This document shows, in pieces, positions 54,705 through 64,000 of a stretch of DNA of 64,000 nt (its first letter is position 1; each line of letters opens with the position of its first letter). This DNA is from Valencia hispanica. Its lineage: Eukaryota; Chordata; Actinopteri; Cyprinodontiformes; Valenciidae. The notes below the pieces were generated by a model, which was not told where the DNA came from, did no database searches, and saw nothing but the letters and a program-made list of their open reading frames with translations. The stretch covers positions 52,818,069 to 52,882,068 of the forward strand of contig OY747712.1 in the NCBI GenBank assembly GCA_963556495.2, read 5' to 3'. The position numbers and the translations under genes are program-made.

Positions 54705-55031
54705 GTGAAAAACACCCAAAGAAAGATGCCCAGGGTCCCTGGTCATCTGCGTGAACGTGCATTAGGCATGCTGCAGGGAGGCATGAGGACTGCTCATGTG
54801 GCTAGGGCAATAAATTGCCATGTCCGCACTGTGAGACGCCTAAGACAGCGCTACAGGGAGACAGGAAGGACAGCTGATCATCCTCGCAGTGGAAGACCAC
54901 GTGAAAGAAAGCCTGCACAGGATCGGTACATCCGAATATCACACCTGCGTGACAGGTACAGGATGGCCACAACAACTGTCCGAGTCAAACCAGGAACACA
55001 CAATCCATCAATCAGTGCTCAGACTGTCCGC
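54705..55031 (+). pseudogene. Tc1 transposase, N-terminal DNA-binding part
   Basis: It encodes MPRVPGHLRERALGMLQGGM, VARAINCHVRTVRRLRQRY and the GRP(R)-type hook GRTADHPRSGRPRERK, a paired-like double helix-turn-helix. It is interrupted at ISAQTVR by the LTR inserted at 55032. In the original element the protein continued directly into the sequence at 56942. Confidence 0.92.
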
Positions 55032-56937
55032 TGTTAGGGACACACAGCCATTGGGTGGCGCTAACCCACATTCTAGCTCCGACAGGAGAAGAAGACCAGA
55101 GGTTACATAAGGCACCGCCACAGATTTTCACGCTCTCTCCAGTTCTGGCGTTCAGCCAAACAGCGCCAGGAGAGATCCATGTTTCCTTCGCTGGCGAGGG
55201 AAAAGACGCGAGCTCTGGGAGGAACCCACTTCCAGGACAACAAGATTGTTGATCAATCAGGTGAATCGCAACCCCAGTGTCTTGAGACAAACCCCACTGT
55301 TCTGCCCTGAGCCCTACAGAAACTCTCTGAATTTCAGATGCTACCGTGAGGACGCAAACTGCTAACCAGCTACTGTTGCCGCAGAGCCGAGTCCAGACTA
55401 CAGCCGTTACATCCACCGCCGACGGAGCTTATGTAAGATGAACGCTGTGCTGGAAGCTGCGGACTAAGGTACTTTCAGTGAAAGAGGGTAGAGCTGATCG
55501 CTGTGTAAGCAAGCGGGAGAGGACGACGACGTTCCAGCTCCATGGCTGCTACGCTACAACAGCCATACTGCCTACCATTGCTAACTGACCGCAGCTATTG
55601 CTAGCCTGCCGGCTAACGTTGCGTTAGCTTCGCCCATCATCCACGGAGCGACTTGGAGAACTTTAACCGTTCATTAAGGTCTGTCTGGGCAGAGGCAAGA
55701 TTAGGTTAGTTTAAACAAGATTTAAGGGTTGTTTATTTTCACTATGATTTGTTCCTTTGTGTAAGATTTCATTTATTGTTCGGGTACAAACAGGCCGGTC
55801 GGCCTGGAGGTTTAAACAGTGATTTTCGAGGTTTCCGATGGAAAGTAGTTTTATATCCTGCAACCTGAGTTACTCAATCTGACAGTTTTCCTTTGTTTGA
55901 TATTTAATAAATGATCCAGAGCGACTTTAAGCAGCGCCAAGTGAGTTAGCTGTAAGCTACATGCTCTAGCGTACCACATGGGCCCGATATTGAAGGCTTT
56001 TTATTTGTGAACAATAAAGACTGCCGTTAATGCTATTCAAATAGAGATTGACTTTAAAACGGATAGTTTAAACACTAAAACTAATCTTTTAAGTAATTTT
56101 TGAGACCGCATTCTTGGTAAGTCAAAATACAAAATTTTATCGACATAATTGGTACTGCCGTTAACGTCAAAATAAAGTCTAAATATCAAATTAGATCAAT
56201 CACAGCGGTGACCGATGCATTAAATAGAATCAATTATCTAAAGGTTGTGGATTTCTAATTCAGCAAATGGTTTAATGAAACATTGCTTCTTCCAAACAAT
56301 GTTTTTCTTCACTTCTGCTTTGCATTGTGAATTGGTGGTTTGAAAACAAACCAGAATGTGCTGAGTAGTCTTACTTTAATCACAATTAGTTTAAAACTAA
56401 CTTAGCCTTATTCCCAACACTGTTCAATAAAAGCCTTGGTTTTGAGCAAACATTCATTCTGAACTGTGACATTATCATCAATTTATTGTTGTTTCTATTT
56501 CTGTGTATTTTTATCACTTTTACTGTTTTACTTCCGAGTGTGAGTTTTATTATCGTTATTCTTTTCTTAGTGGTTTAGTTGTGTGTTACTAGTTTGGTGA
56601 GTTTGTTGATTAAAGTATGTTAACTGAAAGTTAATTCTTTTTCTAATAAACTGTTTTTGGAAAAATGTTGTCATTTCACCTACATGTGTAGTAACTTGCT
56701 GTTCAGGTACGCCAAGAACTTATTCCTTCATATACTGTTTAATTACCTCAGCCTTATCAGGCAGGTAATCATAAACATAAACTCAAACTGAACAATTTGG
56801 CTATTGATATTCCTGGAATCCAGGTGGTGCCCTAAACGTGGTAATTTTTACATAAAATTATTAATCTGATTAATAATTGCCCTAAGCAATTATTTATAAT
56901 TATTCATAGCCAAAACCTACCTGTCTGTGGCACAACA
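55032..56937 (+). repeat. Solo LTR, about 1.9 kb, 4-bp target duplication
   Basis: Starts TGTTAGGGAC and ends TGGCACAACA, i.e. TG...CA, and is flanked by CCGC at 55028-55031 and 56938-56941. AATAAAAGCC near 56,426 on the + strand is a likely poly(A) signal. There are no coding frames. A 4-base duplication suits a retrovirus-like element; Gypsy elements more often give 5. The sequence is unrelated to the 386-base LTR at 8784. Recombination between two LTRs would have removed the internal part. Confidence 0.85.
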
Positions 56938-56941
56938 CCGC

Positions 56942-57648
56942 AATAGGCTAAGAGAGGCTGGACTGAGGGCTTGTAGGCCTGTTGTAAGGCAGGTCCTTAC
57001 CAGACATCACCAGCAACAATGGGCACAAACCCACCTTTCACTGGACCAGACAGGAGTGGCAAAAAGTGGTCTTCACTGATGAGTCACAGTTTTGTCTCAC
57101 CAGGGGTGATGGACGGATTCGTGTTTATCGTCGAAGGAATGAGCGTTACACCAAGGCATGTACCCTGGAGCGGGAGCGGTTTGGAGGTGGGGGGGTCCGT
57201 CATGGTCTGGGGCGGTATATCACATCACCATCGGACTGAGCTTGTTGTCATTGCAGGCAATCTCAATGCCTTGCGGTACAGGGAAGACATCCTCCTCCCT
57301 CATGTGGTACCCTTTATGCATGCTCATCCGGACATGATCCTCCAGCCGGACAATGCCACCAGCCATACTGCTCGTTCTGTGCGTGAGTTTCTGCATGACA
57401 CCAATGTCAGTGTTCTGCCATGGCCAGCGAAGAGCCCGGATCTCAATCCCATTCAGCACGTCGGGGACCTGTTGGATCGCAGGGTGAGGGCTAGGGCCAT
57501 TCCCCCCAGAAATGTCCAGGAACTTGCAAGTGTCTTGGTGGAAGAGTGGGGTAACATCTCACAGCAAGAACTGACAAATCTGGTCCAGTCCATGAGGAGG
57601 AGATGCACTGCAGTACTTCAAGCAGCTGGTGGTCACACCAGATACTGA
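56942..57648 (+). pseudogene. Tc1 transposase, catalytic DDE part
   Basis: The minus 150 bases before the long frame read NRLREAGLRACRPVVRQVL-type residues and VFTDESQF (first catalytic D). The frame 57019-57648 then gives GGSVMVWGGIS, ILQPDNATSHTA (second D) and WPAKSPDLNPIQHVGDLLDR, where the third acidic residue (normally E or D in P-I-E-H) is Q. A frameshift separates the VFTDESQF phase from the rest. The enzyme would cut at TA dinucleotides but is inactive here. Confidence 0.88.
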
Positions 57649-58203
57649 CTGGTACTTTTGATTTTGAGCCTCCCTTCATTCAAGGACACATTATTCTATT
57701 TCTGTTAGTCACATGTCTGTGAACCATTTTTAGTTTATGTCTTATGGTGTTGACTCTTTCAGTGTTCATACAAATATTTACACACATTAAGTTTACTGAA
57801 AGTAAAAACAGTTGAAAGTCAGAGGACGTTTCTTTTTTTGCTGAGTTTAGAATCAGAACCAAACATGGATTAGCAGCTTTCAGTTTCTGTGCTCCTCTAA
57901 TCTGGAACAAACTTCCAGAAAACTGCAAAGATGCTGAAACACTGTTCTTTTAAGTCATGGCTAAAAATCCATCTGTTTAGAGCTGCCTTTGAGTAATGTT
58001 TTCATGTATCATATGTTTTGTGTGCTTCAAGCTTTATTGCTGTTTTTACTTTATCCTGAATTCATGTCTACTTTTGAGTAATGTTTTTATGTGTCATATG
58101 CTCTGTGTTCTATGCTTCATTGCTATTTTACTTTATCCCCTAATCATGTAAAGCACCTTGAATTACCTTGTTGTTGAAAGTGTGCTATACAAATAAAATT
58201 GCC

Positions 58204-59284
58204 TTCGCCATCTATTTCTTTAATAATTCTGTTTTGTTAGTTTTTTCTGGGTTGTGTGTTTTTGACTTGTGAAAAGAAATGTTTTTAAAAAATAAAATAA
58301 ACACTACTACTACATTTTGGTGAATGATGGATATAATTAAGTTTTTACCTAAATGTCACCAAAAATGTTCAGTTTCTGAGATCTATAAGTCAGTATCAGC
58401 AGCACTTGACTTTGGATGATATTATTTATCCACCAAAATGTCGGTGTGTGTCAGATCTTGTTAAAGTGAGCTGCATTCAAAGCACAACAACTACTGAACA
58501 TCTGCACACAGACTGAAACGACACCTGCACCGAAAGAGCAAGCATCCTTCAGTATTCCTGGCTCAAAGGTCAAATTAGTAGAGGAACACAACTCTACAGG
58601 GAATCTTTTGGGTTTTCCTGAACTAGTATTAGTAGTGAACATTTAAAAAAACAAGTTTGGCATTTTCTACAACTTTTTCCTCTTAGTAACTCAATAATGT
58701 TCAGCTGTGGGCCACATCAAGCTTCTTAGATAACTGTATATATTTAATTGAAATGGCCTGACAGTATGCTGCTTATTAGATGCAGCCATAATTAGAAATA
58801 TTTACTTTACTTTGGAAAGTGTTTGCTCGAATTCTTTTTTGAAAAATGACTTTTTTTCACTAAGACTAAGTTTGTATATGGATGAGGAGGAGCAACTGCA
58901 GATGAAGTCTGATCCTGTAATCCATCGTACATCCATATTTCAAATGTAATTAGCGTAATCTTAACAAAACGACTTGAAAAATTTTCTTTAAAAACAAATG
59001 ACTTAGATGGTTGTCTTGGAAAATGGATATGACGAATTTGAAAGAATGTGGTTTCCTCTTTGTTAAGACTTTCTCCAGACCTGGAAAATGCAAACAAACT
59101 CAATTGTTTGAAATAATTTTAAGACCAAGCTGGATTCTGTAGCAGAATCAAATCATATTTATAGCCGCAAATAAAGTAATGTTCAGCATTCTGCACTGTG
59201 ATAATGTGTTAATCTCCACTATGCTCACAATAACTACTGTAACTTAAATAGGCTTCAGAAGAAAAAGCTGACTCTGTAGAGTTT
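58204..59284. other. MAST intron, nothing recognised
   Basis: AT-rich intron sequence. Short open frames (for example 58807-59103 on the minus strand) have no family features. Confidence 0.5.
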
Positions 59285-59308
59285 CGACCATAGTCCACTG
59301 CTTCATTT

Positions 59309-60268
59309 CCATCCATCCATCCATTTTCTTCCATTTATCTGGGGTCGGGTCGCAGGGGCAGCAGCTTAAGCAAAGAGACCCAGACTTCCCTCTCCCCAGT
59401 CACTTGGGGCAGCTCCTCGGGAGGAATCCCAAGGCGTTCCCAGGCCAGCCGAGAAACATAGTCCCTCCAGCATGTCCTGGGTCTTCCTCTGGGTCTCCTC
59501 CTGGTGGGACAACGCCTGGAACACCTCACCACGGAGGCGTCCAGGAGGCATCCTGACCAGATGACCGAGCCACCTCAACTGACTCCTCTTGCTGTGGAGG
59601 AGCAGTGGCTCTACTCTGAGCCACCTCCTGGATGACCGTGCTTCTCAACCCATCTCTAAGGCAGAGCCCAGACACTCTCCGGAGGAAACTCATTTCAGCC
59701 ACTTGTATCCGTAATCTCTTTCTTTCGGTCACCACCCAGAGTTCATGACCATAGATGGGGTTAGGAACGTAGATCGACCGGTAAATCAATAACCTCGCCT
59801 TTCGGCTCAGCTCTCTCTTCACCACAACAGACCGGTGCAGCACCCGCATCACTGCAGACGCCGCACCAATCCGCCTATCGATCTCCTGCTCCATTTTTCC
59901 CTCATTCGTGAACAAGACCCCCGGATACTTAAACTCCTTCACTGGGGGAAGGACCTTGTCCCCGACTGGGAGAAGGCACTCTACCCTTTTCTGGCTCAAG
60001 ACCATGGTCTCTGGTTTGGAGGTGCTGATTCTCATCCCAGCCGCCTCACACTCAGGTGCGAACCGCTCCAGCGAAAGCCGTAGATCACGTTCCGATGAAG
60101 CCAACAGGACCACATCATCTGCAAAAAGCAGAGACCTAATTCTGAGGCCACCAAAACGTATCCCCTCAACACCTTGGCTGCGGCTAAAAATCCTGTCCAT
60201 AAAAGTTAAGAACAGAATCGGTGACAAAAGGCAACCTTGGCGGAGTCCAACTTGGAGTTACATCAATA
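59309..60268 (-). mobile_element. Rex3-like (RTE clade) LINE, 5'-truncated, 24-bp target duplication
   Basis: The insert is flanked by identical 24-base sequences at 59285-59308 and 60269-60292. The minus strand starts inside RT and ends in repeated GGAT/ATGG units (59309-59325), the GATG-type tail of Rex3. It is within the large MAST intron, about 120 bases from the exon at 60416-60591. Confidence 0.95.
59526..60227 (-). pseudogene. Rex3 reverse transcriptase, C-terminal half
   Basis: The frame reads MSPILFLTFMDRIFSRSQGV, the catalytic box LLFADDVVLLASS (FADD), GMRISTSKPETMVL, VKEFKYPGVLFTNEGKMEQE and IDRRIGAASAVMRVL. The downstream part continues in other frames (HLVRMPPGRLRGEVFQ, 59366-59578). 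The endonuclease and the front of RT are absent because of 5' truncation. Confidence 0.93.
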
Positions 60269-60415
60269 CGACCATAGTCCACTGCTTCATTTATTTAAAA
60301 AAATTAGGCATATAAATTTTTGTTATCTTTTTGGAATAAGAGCTAAAAGCCAGCGCCAGAGCTGTGGGTTTATTTGGTTCTACATGTGGATCTCTGTCTG
60401 GTCTCTGGCACTCAC

Positions 60416-60591
60416 CTCCCTCTGTGTCCATCTGTCCTCTTATCTCCATCAGCCAAGTTCTTGTGTCCGTCTCCTGGTGAAAGGACTCCCCTGCCGTCCC
60501 AGCGGTCCTCCTTCTCCTCACTGTGGCTTCGCTCTGACGACGACAGGCTGTGGTTGGATGGGGTGGACAGGTGCTCTGTGCTGCTGTACAC
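60416..60591 (-). CDS. mast: MAST exon: YSSTEHLS linker
   Basis: Begins in phase 0 after GATGTGTAG with VYSSTEHLSTPSNHSLSSSE and continues SHSEEKEDRWDGRGVLSPGD to an acceptor-compatible two-base remainder before GTGAGT. It matches the serine-rich region behind the kinase domain of MAST proteins. Confidence 0.9.
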
Positions 60592-60699
60592 CTACACATC
60601 AGAAAAAACATGTCATTTGATTCAGTCTCAATATTGATTCCTCCTTACATAAAGAGGAACTGAAATGCAGCAGTTCTCATCTAGTAGAGCGAGGTCTAC

Positions 60700-60809
60700 C
60701 TTGCTGAAGCGGTGAGCCACTGAGGAGAACTGTCTGAGCTCCAGAGAGGACTCCTCATCGTTTGTTTCGTCATCATCTGAGCCAAGATGGCAGTAACGCT
60801 CTGAGCGTG
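60700..60809 (-). CDS. mast: MAST exon: acidic segment
   Basis: Between TTTCTGCAG and AAG/GTAGAC the exon encodes RSERYCHLGSDDDETNDEES and LELRQFSSVAHRFSK. The acidic stretch followed by RQFSS is the conserved region after the AGC-kinase tail in MAST proteins. Confidence 0.92.
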
Positions 60810-60910
60810 CTGCAGAAAACAGACAAGACAACATGGCATGCTACCATACCTACTAGGGTAATAGTTTTACATCAGCCCATTTCAGTGGGTTTCTGAAATC
60901 AGCTACACAC

Positions 60911-61021
60911 TGTCAAAGTAACTGGTGTCCTCTTCAGACTCCAGCTGAGGTACAAACTCCGCTTTCTGCCTCAAGAGGCCGTTCCAGTCCAGGCCCAGGA
61001 AGAACGTGTGACTCTTCACCT
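60911..61021 (-). CDS. mast: MAST exon: AGC-kinase C-terminal extension
   Basis: Acceptor CACCACAG, donor GACA/GTGTGT. It encodes [20 protein letters not shown] and [16 protein letters not shown]-x-FF-x-x-L-DW is the end of the AGC kinase fold, and DTSYFD is the turn-motif region. This is the most 5' exon I can support. Two bases of its first codon come from an exon outside what I could identify. Confidence 0.93.
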
Positions 61022-61636
61022 CTGTGGTGCCAGCTGGTCAAGAGAAAACATGAATTATTATTAGAAAGGGATAAATGTGTCCCTAAAACTACAATACGCA
61101 GAGTTCACATTCTATATTATTTTAGCCTTGCACACTAGGAGTAGGAAAAAGAACCGTACAACTGTTTCAATTTAAAAAGGTACAGTGTGTAATTTTTTTT
61201 TGACTCTTTAGCACCACGAAGTTCAGAGTAGGTATTGCAGCTATGGTAGCCCACACGCACGCAAAAGGAAATATGTCAATAACTTTCAGAAAGGTCAACC
61301 AGGTCGGTTTTTTTATCTGTATCCTTTTTTAAATTTTATCTTAACATATGTTGAGTTATAAAAACAGCGTTTTTTACGTTAGCTATGTCGATGTTAATTG
61401 TGTTTGCTGCATTTCATGGCAAAAAGAACTAGCAAATTTGTAATGACTCCAAGCTAATGTAACAAAACTATTTAGTTTCATTTATTTTATATATTTGAGG
61501 CTATTTATTTGATTATATTAGCCATTTTGGATATCTAAAAGGTAGTGGAGTCTGTAGTAATTTTTTCCACTCTGTAAATGGGCTCCGATATCATCAGACA
61601 ATTCTGCGTCAGTTGAGACAGGCAGAGGACACATTA
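61022..61636. other. Sequence upstream of the last visible MAST exon
   Basis: No further MAST exon found. TTTAAAAAGGTACAGTGTGTAA near 61168 resembles the end of common fish MITEs, but I did not find the matching second end. Confidence 0.4.
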
Positions 61637-61902
61637 TACAGGTTTCTAGGATTTCCTTCTTTCACCTCTGGAATATTGCTAAAATTAGAAACATCCTGTC
61701 CAGGAGTGATGCTGAGAAACTAGTCCATGCATTTGTTACCTCAAGGCTGGACTACTGTAATTCTTTACTATCAGGTAGTCCACAAAATGCCATTAAAAGC
61801 CTTCAGTTGATCCGAAATGCTGCAGCAAGAGGTCTGATGAATATTAAAAAGAGAGATCACATTTCTCCAGTTTTAGCTTCCCTTCATTGGCTCCCTGTTA
61901 AA
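61637..61902 (+). mobile_element. L2 LINE internal fragment
   Basis: The 266 bases match the L2 copy at 18218-21180 from VSRISFFHLRNIAKIRNIL to LHWLPVK (about 19923-20187). It is cut at its 3' side by the minus-strand L2 element that follows. Confidence 0.9.
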
Positions 61903-61971
61903 ATCAATTATACTTTATTTATATGGTGTGTTTCATACAATTGCAGCTCAAAGTGCCTTACCCCACAAAGA

Positions 61972-62293
61972 TGGTAAATGGCCTGCATTTGTATAGCGCT
62001 TTTTAGTCAGGACCACAAAGTGCTTTACACTACATTCAGTCATTCACCCACGCACACATTCACACACTGATGGTGGCAAGCTACTACATTGTAGCAACAG
62101 TTGCCCTGGGGCACACTGACAGAGGCGAGGCTGCCGGACACAGGCGCCACCGGGCCGTCTGACCACCACCAGCAGGCAACAGGTTTAAGTGTCTTGCCCA
62201 CGGACACAACGACCGAGACGAACAGAGCGGGGATTCGAACCAGCAACCCACCAATTACGGGACGTATTCCTACCACCTGAGCCATAGTCGTCC
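61972..62293 (-). mobile_element. tRNA-derived SINE with L2-like tail
   Basis: On the minus strand the head begins GGACGACTATGG and holds an A box TGGCTCAGGTGG (62273-62284) and a B box GGTTCGAATCC (62231-62241), the internal RNA polymerase III promoter of a tRNA. The 3' end reads AAAGCGCTATACAAATGCAG, like L2 LINE tails, which would let L2 machinery copy it. CAAAGA at 61966-61971 and 62294-62299 is a short target duplication. It does not fold as a functional tRNA gene because the acceptor and anticodon arms are not preserved. Confidence 0.85.
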
Positions 62294-62750
62294 CAAAGAC
62301 CACATTCCCATCCCTCCCCCACATAATTATAACTCCATCACAGTTATACCCCCTTCCTCCAGACCCAACCTTCATGCGCGCACACACACTTAAGAGCAGC
62401 AATAAAAGGACATCTGGCCAAGTACAGATGAGCCAGGCTAGGAAACGCCATCAGAGGAGCCATCTGCACCGCAGCTGCACATCAACTGCAGCAGCCAAGG
62501 GACTGACCCAGGGTGCCCAGAGGAGGCGAGGCCAAGACCCCCACCTCCACCCAAGCGCTACCTGGAGAGCACCCAGGAAGCTACAGCTGACCACAGCTCC
62601 CGAGGCAGAGGGCTCCCATAGAGGAAACACTGGAAGGAAGATTAAAGTAACAGGTTAAAATATTAAAATAAACTATGGATATGATGGGATTAAATAGTAA
62701 AACACTGATAAAATATAATCATATAAAAACGTGCAGAGCAATTAAACAGA

Positions 62751-63662
62751 CTATAATATATAATAATCAGTTAAAAGCTTGGCTAAAAGGTGAACCTTGA
62801 GTCTGCTCTTAAAAACATGAACGTTCTCTGCAGTCCTGAGGTTCTCTGGCAGCCTGTTCCAGAGGTGAGGGCCATAATAATGGAAAGACGCCTCGCCATG
62901 CGTGTGTGTCCTGACTTTTGGGGTAACAAGGAGACGGCTGCCAGAGGAGAACAGAGACCATGAAGGTTTATATGGTAAAAGCTGTTCTGAAAGATAAGAA
63001 GGCCCAAGATCATTAAGACACTTAAAAAAAAACATTAAAAGTACCTTCAAATTGATCCTAAAACATACAGGGAGCCAATGCAGTGATTTTAAGACTGAAT
63101 TTGTTCCCGCCTCCTGGTCTTCATCAGGACACGTGCTGCTGAATTTTGTAGAAGTTGTAAACCTGATATATTCTTTTTGGGAAGACCAGAAAGCAGGGCA
63201 TTACAGTAATCAATTCTGCTGGTGATAAAAGCATCAGTGTCTCCGTGTTGGCCCGAGAGAGAATGGGGCGCACTCTGGCAATGTTCTGTAGTTGATAAAA
63301 ACCTCTTTTAGTTAAATTATAATGTGAGGAATAAAAGTCAGCTCAGAGTCAAAAATCATGCACAGGTTCTTCCCTTGTAAAGAAGGATTAAAAGACAGTG
63401 ATTGTAGTTTTGGTAAAAGTTTCTCTCTCTGAGCCTCAGGACCGATGACTAAAACTTCAGTTTTGTCCTGGTTGAGCTGGAGAAAGTTTTCTGCCATCCA
63501 GGATTTAATGTCTAAAATGCAGTTAAAAAGTGCATCCATTGATTGTGTGTCATCAGGAGACATGGAGATGTACAACTGTGTATCATCAGCATAACTGTGA
63601 AAGTTAACTCCATGTCTTCTGATGACGCTGCCAAGAGGGAACATATAAAGTTTAAAAAGCAC
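62751..63662 (-). pseudogene. L2-group LINE ORF2, RT and C-terminal part
   Basis: On the minus strand YMFPLGSVIRRHGVNFHSYA with the catalytic YADDTQLYIS lies at 63,550-63,660, then WMAENFLQLNQDKTEVLVIG. After decayed sequence (63,060-63,310), FKCLNDLGPSYLSEQLLPYK and RSFHYYGPHLWNRLPENLRT-like residues give the C-terminus (62,751-63,050). At least two frame changes separate the pieces. The rest of ORF2 lies beyond 64000. Confidence 0.85.
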
Positions 63663-64000
63663 TGGGCCTACAATGTGGTGGGCTTCACTGAGAAGAAAAC
63701 TTTATCAAGAGTCCCAGCTTCTACCAGGACAAAATTGTCCAGTGTTTCCTCTGGTAAAGACACACAATCAGATTTGTCTAAAACTATGTGACTCTGAGAA
63801 GATTAATTATTACATCTGATGGGGTCTACCTTCCCTCTGAAGTAGTCTGCGAACTCCTCACAAAGATTGTTTGAGGGGGTTTTCTGAAATGCATTAGTAG
63901 TACAGTTAAAAATTTTATCAATAGTGGAAAAAAGAATTTTGGGATTATTTTTATGATCAGAGATTATTTTTGAAAAGCATGCATTTTTTGAATTTCTGAC

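Larger units (their letters stand above)
54464..57847 (+). mobile_element. Tc1-like transposon carrying a solo LTR
   Basis: The ends show AACTCAGCAA (left, 54464) and the inverse TTGCTGAGTT (right, 57838-57847); the right side is followed by TA. The transposase is in two parts, 54705-55031 and 56942-57648, because a 1.9-kb LTR is inserted. The element sits inside L2/CR1 ORF2. Confidence 0.88.
51640..58203 (+). mobile_element. L2/CR1-group LINE, decayed, split by a Tc1 transposon
   Basis: ORF1 relics (from about 51694), ORF2 relics (52850-54463) and, after the Tc1 element, the end of ORF2 and the 3' UTR (57848-58203) lie in order on the + strand. The 3' end GTGTGCTATACAAATAAAATTGCCT is of the L2 type. 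Removing 54464-57847 joins RSSNSSLLNIS to TKHGLAAFSFCAPLIWNKLP, the normal order in this family. Confidence 0.8.
36057..61021 (-). other. mast: MAST-family microtubule-associated serine/threonine kinase gene, 3' half (ten coding exons)
   Basis: Ten exons on the minus strand join with consistent phase into 744 codons plus stop: 60911-61021, 60700-60809, 60416-60591, 43496-43617, 43236-43424, 42801-43024, 42230-42352, 37845-37981, 37004-37188 and 36057-36916. All introns have GT and AG ends. The protein runs from the AGC-kinase tail ([19 protein letters not shown]) through acidic and serine-rich linkers and a PDZ domain to a phospho-rich tail with SPLLKRVQSAEKL, a hallmark of MAST1-4. MAST kinases bind microtubules and, through the PDZ domain, partners such as PTEN. 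The catalytic exons lie beyond the window's right edge or were not found between 61022 and 64000. I cannot say which paralog this is. Confidence 0.93.
61903..64000 (-). mobile_element. L2-group LINE on the minus strand, running off the window edge
   Basis: The 3' end (61903-61960) reads CTATATAAATAAAG-type sequence on the minus strand. RT coding pieces lie at 63312-63662 and the C-terminal part at 62751-63050. A SINE (61972-62293) is nested in its 3' UTR. The element is a different L2 family from the copy at 18218. Confidence 0.85.

Noticed and set aside
62231..62284. Functional tRNA gene
   Set aside because: A and B boxes are present but the cloverleaf arms are not; the 3' part is a SINE body with LINE-type tail and target duplications.
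61022..64000. Further MAST kinase-domain exons
   Set aside because: I looked for APE, DFG and HRD blocks of the kinase on the minus strand and found only LINE and SINE sequence, so the catalytic exons must lie outside the window.

Overview
The window is animal nuclear DNA, most likely from a teleost fish. The evidence is a vertebrate multi-exon gene with GT/AG introns of the MAST kinase family, embedded in fish-type transposable elements: L1/Tx1, L2, Rex1 and Rex3 LINEs, hAT, Tc1, PIF/Harbinger and TTAA-site DNA transposons, a tRNA-derived SINE, Gypsy and an endogenous retrovirus. There is no sign of bacterial genes, operons or CRISPR.

Left part (1-34,300) is intergenic and almost entirely transposons. 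A broken L1/Tx1 ORF2 (499-3831) is followed by a very G-rich tract. A second L1/Tx1 copy (about 7985-25168) was split by a 12.5-kb endogenous retrovirus on the minus strand (8784-21242; 5-bp target duplication ATGAA). The 5' LTR of that retrovirus was then split by an L2 LINE (18218-21180; duplication GAACTAT). The retrovirus has a tRNA-Phe-like primer site, gag, protease, RT-RNase H-integrase and an open env frame. Between protease and RT it carries an extra segment with two H-x-[S/T] motifs resembling a 2H phosphoesterase. Then come a second G-rich tract, a ZMYM-like hAT transposon (minus) carrying Rex1 and Rex3 insertions, L2 scraps, a TTAA-flanked Kolobok-like element and a Gypsy fragment.

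Middle and right part (about 34,300-61,021) is the 3' half of one host gene on the minus strand, a MAST-family microtubule-associated serine/threonine kinase. Ten coding exons can be read with consistent phase. They run from the end of the kinase catalytic region (61,021) through an acidic/serine-rich linker and a PDZ domain to a long proline/serine-rich tail with the stop at 36,057. One 16.8-kb intron (43,618-60,415) and a 4.2-kb intron (37,982-42,229) are packed with nested transposons: Harbinger > hAT > TTAA MITE; L1 > hAT > Kolobok-like; L2/CR1 > Tc1 > solo LTR; and a Rex3 copy with a 24-bp target duplication. Upstream of the last visible exon there are L2 fragments in both orientations and a SINE.

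The strongest candidate for something not generally described is the paired H-x-[S/T] domain inside the retroviral pol region, together with an in-frame UGA-CUAG gag stop and an array of five hairpins in the leader. A second theme is TTAA-flanked elements that keep a short acidic first exon with a splice donor.
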